Shown here in pieces: positions 14,401-21,276 of a stretch of DNA of 26,603 nt. The DNA lies in contig CAZLSW010000046.1 of NCBI GenBank assembly GCA_964562375.1, forward strand, positions 1-26,603, in the 5' to 3' direction. The translations under genes were made by a program, and so were the position numbers. The notes under the pieces were generated by a model, which worked only from the letters and a program-made list of their open reading frames with translations, did no database searches and was not told the origin of the DNA. This DNA comes from JAJPXC01 sp964562375. GTDB taxonomy: Bacteria > Bacteroidota > Bacteroidia > Bacteroidales > Muribaculaceae. Position 1 is the first letter of the stretch. Each line of letters starts with the position of its first letter.

Positions 14401-15811
14401 CGCCGTACTGCTGCGTCACCTCATAGTAGAAGGTCTTCAAGAGGGTGGTCGAAAGCTTCTCCACCAGTTGCGACTCGGTGAGTGCGGTGTAGCGCACGCG
14501 GTCGGGGTAGCGCGTCACGTTGAAGGTGAAATCCTCCTCCGAGGGGATAATGGTGGAGTTCTGGAGTGTGTAAGAGGGTGTCCACGTGAGGGTCACCTTC
14601 CCGGAGAGGCGAGAGAGGGTGACATTGACGGCGCTCACGGCGTTGGGCTTTGGATAGCCTGCGTAGGCCTCCACCTCGGTCTTGGGGGAATTGCCGTAAG
14701 CGTTGCTGAGGGTCAGCGTGAAGGTGTAGGTGCCGGAGGCGGTCATGGCCAGCGGTGCCGACACGCTTTCCCCGGGGTAGGCGATGCCGGTGGCGACGGT
14801 CTCCTCGCCAACGGTGATAGTCCAGTTGACGGTGCCGGTGAGGGCCTCCCCGCCATAGGTCAAGGAGGGGACGTCGAAGGTGGCCGTGCCTTCGTAGGAG
14901 CCGGCAGGAAACTCCACGGCGAAGTTCTTGGCGGCCGCCGGGGCCTGGTCCTCAGCCTCGGGGATGGCCACGCGGAGCAGGGCGATCTGCGTATTGTAGG
15001 AGAAGTCACCCTGCCAAGTGGCAGCGCCGGTGGCGGTATCCACGGTGTAAAGCGCCGTGGCGAACTCCCCGGAGCGATTCAGGGCGGCTGCCCACCAGAG
15101 TATGCCGGTTTTGGGGTCGAAAGCCATCGACTGAACGTATTGGCCCACAGCGACTCCGGTGTTGCCGACAAGGGTCTGCGCGCCCGTGGCTTTGTCGATG
15201 GTGTAGAGGTCTCCCTCGGCATCGATGGCGTAGGCCTTTCCCGCCGGGGAGATGGCGAAGGCAATGTAGGAGTGGCTGGCGGCGGCGATGGTGTTGCGCT
15301 TCACCAGCGTGTAGTCAACGGCCCCGAACTCCTGCCCCGAGCCGTCGGAATTGTAGAAGAAGCCGTAGATGCGGCCGCTCTCCGGGTCGTAGCCGGTGCC
15401 GCCGGGGGAGAACAGGTCGGTGTCGTAGAGAGGCACCACCGACAGCTGCGTCCACGGCTCGGTGGTGATGTCGTAGGTGTATAGGTAGGTGGAGGTGAAG
15501 CCCCAGCCGGTGTTGTAATAATAGATGAAGTAGAGACGGGAGTCGGTCCAGGCGCCGCCGGCGCTCATGTCAACGGAGCCGAGGCCGGCTTGCTCCAGGG
15601 TGTAGACATCGATCACGTCGGCACCGCTCTCGAAATACTGCATCCCGTAGGCTTTGGAGGAGTCGCTCCAGGAGTCGGCGTGGATCACCTGGCCCCAGAA
15701 GGTCACCGCCTCGGGCGACACATCGGCGGCGGTGGCCGTGAGAGCCATTGTGGCTCCCACGGCTACTGCCAGCGTTATGCGATGCCTTTGGTTGAGCAAA
15801 GATTCAAACAT
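11495..15811 (-). CDS. Large secreted multidomain adhesin-like protein (1438 aa)
   Basis: N-terminal signal peptide (about 1-29, cleavage near TATA-AD). Residues about 35-290 contain repeated short units such as LYTYDITT, LYTIDKATGA, LYTVDTATGA, suggesting a beta-propeller-like domain. Then come fibronectin-III-like segments (about 390-480), a choice-of-anchor-J/cleaved-adhesin domain (from about 490, LPWHEDFGFDGCLNSWT, with DDWLLSG), a second such domain (from about 855, ITESFPGA), a CARDB-like domain (about 1000-1090), a third cleaved-adhesin-like domain (from about 1139, VESFESYEPW, with DDWLISPEL) and a sorting-like tail (IYTLDGR..., GFYIVNNRKVAIR). Multiple jelly-roll and Ig-like modules and no clear catalytic site suggest binding to surfaces or glycans. 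It begins 41 bp after the 1227-aa gene; probably co-transcribed. The closest family description is T9SS-type cargo. Confidence 0.85.
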   Translation of the reverse strand: MFESLLNQRHRITLAVAVGATMALTATAADVSPEAVTFWGQVIHADSWSDSSKAYGMQYFESGADVIDVYTLEQAGLGSVDMSAGGAWTDSRLYFIYYYNTGWGFTSTYLYTYDITTEPWTQLSVVPLYDTDLFSPGGTGYDPESGRIYGFFYNSDGSGQEFGAVDYTLVKRNTIAAASHSYIAFAISPAGKAYAIDAEGDLYTIDKATGAQTLVGNTGVAVGQYVQSMAFDPKTGILWWAAALNRSGEFATALYTVDTATGAATWQGDFSYNTQIALLRVAIPEAEDQAPAAAKNFAVEFPAGSYEGTATFDVPSLTYGGEALTGTVNWTITVGEETVATGIAYPGESVSAPLAMTASGTYTFTLTLSNAYGNSPKTEVEAYAGYPKPNAVSAVNVTLSRLSGKVTLTWTPSYTLQNSTIIPSEEDFTFNVTRYPDRVRYTALTESQLVEKLSTTLLKTFYYEVTQQYGDAESDAVASSVFTIGSKLELPWHEDFGFDGCLNSWTIIDANNDGYTWKYDSGEVQCPTYGSGASDDWLLSGQMDLEEGRQYTFTMTAYNATNYFPETLEVLAGTTSTPGDWTFTVIPATELSHEDGDYETLTATFTAPTSDSYRIGIHCITPDDHVVVYLGSVQMVAGATADSPAASTNLVGTPGEKGALTATVEFDAPTLTFGGDELSSLNKVEVYRDDQLVETIQSVTPGQHCVVEDAGMAQGLHKYIIYACNDRGNGDAATIDVYTGIDIPKWPSDYAYRRALVDNFDGTVTLIWPLASEGVNGGYIDQSALTHTLYNVGRYTYEPWLTDLRSNETTITLDDYSQPNQQFIYWGISQTSTGGTSDIVSSAPYLMGQAYQLPITESFPGAALGDLYWWTFSDGNKGGFVSDGVDDDGAFRFSTTVAGGNAMLLSGKIDLSTAKRPYLVFNYKGSSVNKLNAVVNPDFRQYTDVPGTEVTPTSEWQTAAIDLTPYADSHYSLVGVRNTSGDDLSATTLVDYIRVYDMHDCNLAVASVSAPQSIHAGEAVSVTVTVENQGLEDISGAVLNIYAGSRLAAEQTFDLASLARKDMSVPTLISGIDSDCTELMAEVVYADDEIADDNQASTAIAVVPSSLTGTTLYGEYDGEKTVTLSWNAPAGGSPAKVVESFESYEPWVIDSFAPWTTVDGDQAATYFIYDDNGNSVIPNGNYPMAFQLWAPYELEDTEDLGLDESVLPYAGEKCLISFNPEYDAENYVAIAADDWLISPELNGAAQTISFYAKSFTTQWGNETFEVLASSTDNAVESFEIVVPERPTTGSWAEYTATLPEGTRYFAIHVTTVNNFAFMLDHITYYAGVSELTGYRLWRDGQLLSELSATAASYTDQLTEKGVYTYQLTVVYPDGESMPLNTVVIDTEAGSVRTLGADVTPADYTIYTLDGRCLGYRLPAMPELAPGFYIVNNRKVAIR

Positions 15812-15852
15812 AGAGTACTGTGATTAGGATTGAAATTAGTTGGTAGTTGTAG

Positions 15853-18800
15853 TTAAAGGCGGATCTTGCGGCCGTCGGCGGTTATGTAGAGGCCGGGGGC
15901 CGGTGTGCCCTCCACACGTCGCCCGAGGAGGTCGTAGATCGGGCCGGTGACTGCTCGGCCGTTCGCGTCAACGAGGTCAACGCCAGTGGTAGTGTAAGAG
16001 AAGAGGAACACTGCTACTTCGTTGCTCTCAAAGGGTATTTCGGTTGATGAGTCGGTAGTCATCATCCTTACGCTTGAGGTGTTGGTGGTAGTGTAAGTGC
16101 CAATAACCTTATAATAAGCGTAAAGTGAGGGGTATTTGGCCATGTAGGCATCTCGCTCGGCATCGGTAAATTCCAAATGGTGGTAGGTGCTTGGCAGGTT
16201 GCCGGTCACTCCACCTTGCACTTTGGTCCACTCTTGGTCACCATCAAGGCGGCGATACAGCCCCGAATCGTTGGTGATCTCTACGCCGTCGCTCTTGGCG
16301 TATTGGATGCAAAGATGGTGGCCATATACCCACTTGCCGTCTTCCTTGGCGCCAGTGTTGTCCAACAAGGAGAGGTTGCACACCAAGCTTTCATCCTCTT
16401 GCAGCACCATCCAGTTGGTGGTGTTCCACTGCTGGCCGTTGTTCTGGCTGAGATACCACACGGGGCGCATGTAGAGGCGGGAGTATTTCACCTTATCATT
16501 GTATTTGAGGTTGCTGTGCATCATGATGTAGGTGTTGTAAGCCCAATCGACGGTGGAGGTGGCGTCGCCCCAAGTAAGAGAAGAGCCGTCGCTGCCCGTA
16601 GCGGTCCAGCTCACGCCATCGGCGGTAGCATGCAACTCGCTCGCGTAGCTCTTGCCATCGCCAGGGGTTTGGCTGTAGGATGGGGGATAGGTGGTAAACT
16701 CAGTGTCGTCGTAAACTTCGTCCCACAAGGTGTGTTGGCCGATTATGAAATTGGAGGCGTCGCTGGTGAAGTACTTGTGGACATTGCTAACGGCGTCGGC
16801 CCTATCGGTTGCCTTTGTGTAATTGTCCTTGTTCTCGTCCTGCTCGATCACATAGCTGCGGGGAACGGCCACGTAGCTCGAGGGATTGCCCTCGGTGGAG
16901 CTATAGATGCCCGTGAACTTGGCCACGTTGGTCATACCGCCCGTAAGAGCCTCGTACTCGGAAAGCTCCATCTGCTTGTAGTGGTAGGTCTCGTCGGTGT
17001 AGGTGGTCTCCTCGGTCTCAGCGTTGTAGGTGGCTGTTTGGCTGAGCTGGGAGATGGTCACGTCGCCCAATTCGGTGCCGTCGCTCTTGACAATCGAGTA
17101 GACGTGGGAGTCGACAGGCAGGTAGGCGAACGTCACTTGGGCGTCGTTGTCGTGCTTAGCGAACGTGTCGCCAATATAGCTGTCCTTATAAGGCGTATTG
17201 TCGGTAAAGTAGTCGGGACCGAAGTAGCTGAAACCCACCTTCTTGTTGCTGACCGTGGAGGGGGTAAGCGAGATTTTGCTCTGGATCAGCGACCCGTAGC
17301 TCTTCTTCAAATCGGAAGAAGCTTCCAATAGCCAAGCGGGAGCCGACCAAACGATCTCGTTGCCCTTGTAGTCGGAGCCCGACCAAGCGCGCTGCCGCCA
17401 GTAGTTTCCGTCTTTTTGGTCGAACGGGGGCGCAGCCACGCTCCATATTATCGTGGGGTTGGTGGCGTTGGCGTAGGAGTACTTGTACTTCAATATAGGA
17501 TAAGGCGCGGGGTAGGGGGCGATACCAGCGGCCGCTCCGGAAAGGTTGCCGACGCCTGCCGAACCTCCCCAGGCGATCACCGGCTGGAGACGCAACGCGT
17601 GGCCCGTGATGCCGTCAATCTCCTTGGTGTCGCCAGTGGTAGCCCACTTGCAGCTTACGTTGAAGAGCTGCCAATCGTAGCCGCGTTGGTTGGAAGAATC
17701 CTCTATCCAAGCCAAGAACCACAGCTTTTGGTTACCGGTTTCCGGGAGGTCGTTGACCACAGGGTTACCCGAAACGCGGAACAGGTCGTCGCCAAACGGA
17801 TCCCCATCTTTGTCAGACAGCTCATAGTAGTACTGGAGGATAGTGGCTGAAGAACCGGCGGTCTTCTCCGAGTAGGTGAAGAAGTGGCGATTGAAGAAGA
17901 TCATGGAACTGGGCACGTCGGTGGAGGGATGGAAGGCACCGATCTCGGGGTGCGTGAGTACCGTCTGCGTGGAGGCAGCCGTGAAATCGGTAAGATTGTT
18001 ACTGCTTGTCTTGGAGAAGTATTCCGTCCAGAAGTCGCCTCCGTTGAGGAAGCGGGAGAAGTTTCGGCTGTATTCAGTGGCTGACGTGGAGATGGTTTCG
18101 GTGTCGGTAGGAAGCAGGAGTAGTGAAGTGTTGATATTTGGGGTCGCATCCGATTTAAGGGACGAGTACTGGTAGTCGGTCCAAGCGAAAAGCAGCACAG
18201 GGTCATCGGGCTCATGTCCCTTCTCGTTGGTGTCCTGCAAGTAATTGGATGGCGTGGAAGTTGAAGAGTCAAACGACTTGCAATACACGGTGTTGTAGGG
18301 AGTCACCTCATGGGCCACAAGGTCGATGGTGGTGTAGCAAGGAGGAGTGTAACTACTTTGTTCCCGATAACTATATTGGTAGGATTTGTGGCCGAGGAAA
18401 CGGAAAGTGATCCGGGAGGTATCCCCTTGGGGTATCCATATTCCGAAGTACTTGTCTCCGGCAGCGTGGGCTATTGCGAAGATGCCTTTAAGGTCGGCGT
18501 CGGGTACGTCCTCCACATCCTCGTCGTCGCATCTCGGGCGGCTAAACTTAGTGGCACCCCAAGTGATAGGTTCCACGCTGAAGGCACCACTTTTTATATA
18601 GTCGACGTCAGATGACACTCCGCAATGCTCAGTGTACTCACTCTTATAAGTGTCGGGGAAGGTCTCCTCGCCGGCGAAGTGAGTGCCGCAGGTCTTAAGA
18701 TGGTTACATTCCACCTTCTTATCAACGAGGTTGAACACCCACACGTACTCGTCGGCGAATAGGAACACCTCTTCGGTACCGTCGGCAGTGTTAGTGTCGA

Positions 18801-19536
18801 AGGTCACAAGGTCGAAGGTGGTGGCAAAGATGTCGTTGCGGCGACGTGCTGAGGTGCTGGTGTTATCACCGGTACTGTAGTACCCAATTCCTCCCGTTAG
18901 ATACCCGCACATGAAATACTTGCTCTCGATGGGGCATAACATCAGGGGATGGTCAACGCAATCCGTGCTTTCAGTATTTACAAAGTCGTTGTCCCAGTCG
19001 ACGCGCCAAGTGAAGTCGGGTTCGCTCTTTGCTGCACGGTCGGTGTTGTTGCGACACACAAACACGTCGAAAACGACATTGTAAACGCTTTGGAACGGGA
19101 TGTTGGTAGGCTCGTCAGCCTCCACCTTGCGCAGGAAACGCACCGATAGCACGGCGTCTTTGCCCGAGTACTTAATCGGGTAGGTGTAGTGGTAGACAGA
19201 GCCTACGGTCGACCAGTCCTCCGCAGGATCGGCTGTGCCCGGGTCGGAGGGGATGAGGTAGTTGCTGTCCACGTTATACTCGAGGCTTAAATCGGGTTTG
19301 CCGGAGGATTCACGGTGCTTGCCCCACATAATCACGTTGTCGTTGGTCTCCAGAATCACCGGGGCGGTGCCGAGCACCGGATCTCCCGGGGTAAGCGTGG
19401 CGGGATCAGCCCCGAGCACGTTCTGTACGTAAGGGCGCCGCAGGTAGTCGCCACCCCAATCCTCGGCGTACGCTACTCCCGGGCACAACAATCCCAAAAG
19501 CGTTACACTTATAATGTTATGAATTTTCTTCTTCAT
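15853..19536 (-). CDS. Large secreted protein of unknown family (1227 aa) with sorting-like tail
   Basis: Signal peptide at residues 1-24 (cleavage after AYA). The mature protein is rich in aromatic residues, Ser, Thr and Asp, with several Cys in its first third (FVCRNNTDR, MLCPIESKYFMCGYLTGG, ECNHLKTCGTHFAGE, EHCGVSS, RPRCDDEDVED), so disulfides are possible outside the cytoplasm. I recognise no catalytic or binding domain; the middle reads as consecutive beta-rich modules. The C-terminus has PIYDLLGRRVEG and APGLYITADGRKIRL, the same tail type as its neighbours. It is separated from the lipase-like gene by a heptamer array and from the 1438-aa gene by 41 bp. Probably a lineage-restricted surface or secreted protein. 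Confidence 0.8.
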   Translation of the reverse strand: MKKKIHNIISVTLLGLLCPGVAYAEDWGGDYLRRPYVQNVLGADPATLTPGDPVLGTAPVILETNDNVIMWGKHRESSGKPDLSLEYNVDSNYLIPSDPGTADPAEDWSTVGSVYHYTYPIKYSGKDAVLSVRFLRKVEADEPTNIPFQSVYNVVFDVFVCRNNTDRAAKSEPDFTWRVDWDNDFVNTESTDCVDHPLMLCPIESKYFMCGYLTGGIGYYSTGDNTSTSARRRNDIFATTFDLVTFDTNTADGTEEVFLFADEYVWVFNLVDKKVECNHLKTCGTHFAGEETFPDTYKSEYTEHCGVSSDVDYIKSGAFSVEPITWGATKFSRPRCDDEDVEDVPDADLKGIFAIAHAAGDKYFGIWIPQGDTSRITFRFLGHKSYQYSYREQSSYTPPCYTTIDLVAHEVTPYNTVYCKSFDSSTSTPSNYLQDTNEKGHEPDDPVLLFAWTDYQYSSLKSDATPNINTSLLLLPTDTETISTSATEYSRNFSRFLNGGDFWTEYFSKTSSNNLTDFTAASTQTVLTHPEIGAFHPSTDVPSSMIFFNRHFFTYSEKTAGSSATILQYYYELSDKDGDPFGDDLFRVSGNPVVNDLPETGNQKLWFLAWIEDSSNQRGYDWQLFNVSCKWATTGDTKEIDGITGHALRLQPVIAWGGSAGVGNLSGAAAGIAPYPAPYPILKYKYSYANATNPTIIWSVAAPPFDQKDGNYWRQRAWSGSDYKGNEIVWSAPAWLLEASSDLKKSYGSLIQSKISLTPSTVSNKKVGFSYFGPDYFTDNTPYKDSYIGDTFAKHDNDAQVTFAYLPVDSHVYSIVKSDGTELGDVTISQLSQTATYNAETEETTYTDETYHYKQMELSEYEALTGGMTNVAKFTGIYSSTEGNPSSYVAVPRSYVIEQDENKDNYTKATDRADAVSNVHKYFTSDASNFIIGQHTLWDEVYDDTEFTTYPPSYSQTPGDGKSYASELHATADGVSWTATGSDGSSLTWGDATSTVDWAYNTYIMMHSNLKYNDKVKYSRLYMRPVWYLSQNNGQQWNTTNWMVLQEDESLVCNLSLLDNTGAKEDGKWVYGHHLCIQYAKSDGVEITNDSGLYRRLDGDQEWTKVQGGVTGNLPSTYHHLEFTDAERDAYMAKYPSLYAYYKVIGTYTTTNTSSVRMMTTDSSTEIPFESNEVAVFLFSYTTTGVDLVDANGRAVTGPIYDLLGRRVEGTPAPGLYITADGRKIRL

Positions 19537-19570
19537 ATTCTTAAATGGTCTCAGCTAAAAAATTGTGCAC

Positions 19571-19663
19571 TTTAAACTTTAAACCTTTAAACCTTTAAAC
19601 CTTTAAACTTGAAACTTGGAACTTTAAACTTTAAACTTTAAACTTTAAACTTTAAACTTTAAA
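19571..19663. repeat. Heptamer tandem repeat TTTAAAC, about 13 units
   Basis: Units of 7 (some 8) bases: TTTAAAC, three TTTAAACC, TTTAAAC, two variants (TTGAAAC, TTGGAAC), then five perfect TTTAAAC and a partial unit. It fills most of the space between the lipase-like gene and the 1227-aa gene. The perfect run at 19623-19657 is prone to length change by slippage. Confidence 0.9.
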
Positions 19664-19668
19664 ATCCC

Positions 19669-21264
19669 CTATATTCCTCCCTGATTGGATTCGACAGGCC
19701 AGTTTTTCCACGTACCGTTGAGCACGGCGCTAACCAAGCCACCCTCGTAGAGGAGGTAATAGGTGGTGCCGGTGCCGACGTGGCTTTGAGTCTTGCCAGT
19801 GTAGCGCACGCCCTTGAAATAGCCAGTGCCACCGAAAGCGGCCTTGGCCGACTCGTAGTTGCAGAAGGGCACCACCTCGTCGCCCACGCTGTGGAAACAG
19901 ATCATTGGCAGCGTCGGTGTCCAATCCCTGGTGAGGTTGTTGAGCTCGAGAGCCTTGGCCAGGGCTACGTAGGGCTTTGCCTCGGAGCGCGTCATCGACT
20001 GCCCGGTGAAGTACTTGTAGAGCCCGGGGGTGACCATCTGCTCGAAGGTGCACACGCCATCGCTGTTGGTAAGGCAGTTGCCGTTGGCCTTGGAGTAGGC
20101 CTTCACACGGTCGTTGATGTCGTCGGTGGTGTATGCCTTGGATGCAATGTCATCCAAGGCCCCGGAGGCCACCAAATCGGTGCTCATGAATGAGTCGGCT
20201 GTGTATTTACCCTTGATATATGGGTTGGCGTCGACCATACCCTTGATAATAAGCGGGAGGACGCAGGGCATGTTCACCTTGTTCTCCTCCACATACTTCA
20301 TCATGTGGGTCAACGGGTCGTAGGGACCGTCGCCGCACACTGAGCCGAGGTAGTGGTAGGTGTCGGCCAAGCCGTGGGTCTCGATGTACTTGTGCACGGC
20401 CATCGACACGGAGCCGCCCTGGGAGTAGCCAACGGATACGCTGTTGAGTTTCGAGCAGTCGTTACCAGTGATAGTCTTGCAGAGAGCCAGTCCGGCAGAC
20501 ACTCCATCGAGCACCTGACGCGCCGTCACGCTCTGGTAGAGATAGGGATGAGCGCGGTCAACTGTCTCACCATAACCCTCATAGTCGGGAATAATCACAA
20601 GCGAATGGGTGGAGGAGCTGTGGGCGTGGAGAGCGAGCATGCCCACGTCGGTGGCCATGGCCTTCACTCCCGAGATGCCGTCGGCGAGCCAGGCCGGGAA
20701 GTTGGAGGGTGCCTCCTTGTCGGAGCAGATTGTCACGTGGCAACCGATGATCACACTTTCGGGTTTCGAGAAGATCTCAAGGGCTCCCAGCCAGATGCGT
20801 GGATAGACGATGACGCCTGAGAGCCACACGCGTTGCCCGGCGGCATCGACCGATGTGTAGGTGTAACGGGTTGACTTAATGCCAAGCAGAATCTCCTCGG
20901 TGGTGTTTGCTCCAAGCTCGTCGGCAGCCTCCTGGGTGAGTGCCGGGAGCTGGGCGAGCTGCTGGTCGGCCCAGTCGGCCCACAGCGACGCGTTTTCGTC
21001 GTTTCCGCCGCCTGTCTCCTCGATGATGCGGGCGTATAATTCCTTGAGGTCGATATCCTCAGATGTCCCCTCGGTCACTTGAACGTTGTCAACGCTGTAG
21101 GGCGTGCCGGCGTCGTAGTCGCCCGCGTCGGCCGCGTCGGCTTTAGGGTCAAACGTGGTTTCCTCGTTGTCGTCGTTGTCGCCCGAACCTTTGGGGTCGT
21201 CGTCGGAACAGGCGGCGAGGGCAACGCTTACTAATGCTGTTAACAGAATTGCTTTTATCTTCAT
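19669..21264 (-). CDS. Secretory lipase-like alpha/beta hydrolase, surface lipoprotein
   Basis: A 531-aa lipoprotein. Lipobox ALAAC puts the acylated Cys at residue 19, followed at once by SDDD, which matches the S-(D/E)-rich lipoprotein export signal known for surface-exposed Bacteroides lipoproteins, then an acidic flexible tether. The hydrolase domain (about 120-515) has the nucleophile elbow GYSQGG with Ser281, the acid Asp462 in SVGDEVVPF and the base His495 in QSHVGT, all with spacing typical of the secretory lipase (LIP, PF03583-like) family; the lid-like insertion lies between Ser and Asp. Likely hydrolyses lipid or other esters at the cell surface. It starts 12 bp after the binding-protein/C13 gene, so co-transcription and functional linkage are likely. 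Substrate unknown. Confidence 0.85.
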   Translation of the reverse strand: MKIKAILLTALVSVALAACSDDDPKGSGDNDDNEETTFDPKADAADAGDYDAGTPYSVDNVQVTEGTSEDIDLKELYARIIEETGGGNDENASLWADWADQQLAQLPALTQEAADELGANTTEEILLGIKSTRYTYTSVDAAGQRVWLSGVIVYPRIWLGALEIFSKPESVIIGCHVTICSDKEAPSNFPAWLADGISGVKAMATDVGMLALHAHSSSTHSLVIIPDYEGYGETVDRAHPYLYQSVTARQVLDGVSAGLALCKTITGNDCSKLNSVSVGYSQGGSVSMAVHKYIETHGLADTYHYLGSVCGDGPYDPLTHMMKYVEENKVNMPCVLPLIIKGMVDANPYIKGKYTADSFMSTDLVASGALDDIASKAYTTDDINDRVKAYSKANGNCLTNSDGVCTFEQMVTPGLYKYFTGQSMTRSEAKPYVALAKALELNNLTRDWTPTLPMICFHSVGDEVVPFCNYESAKAAFGGTGYFKGVRYTGKTQSHVGTGTTYYLLYEGGLVSAVLNGTWKNWPVESNQGGI

Positions 21265-21276
21265 AAGTAGTAGGGA

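Noticed and set aside
14333..15484. Plus-strand open frames of 383 codons here, and similar ones at 8145-9023, 12251-13276 and 16177-17331
   Set aside because: All are antisense to the large secreted genes and share the same Gly/Val/His-rich artefactual composition.
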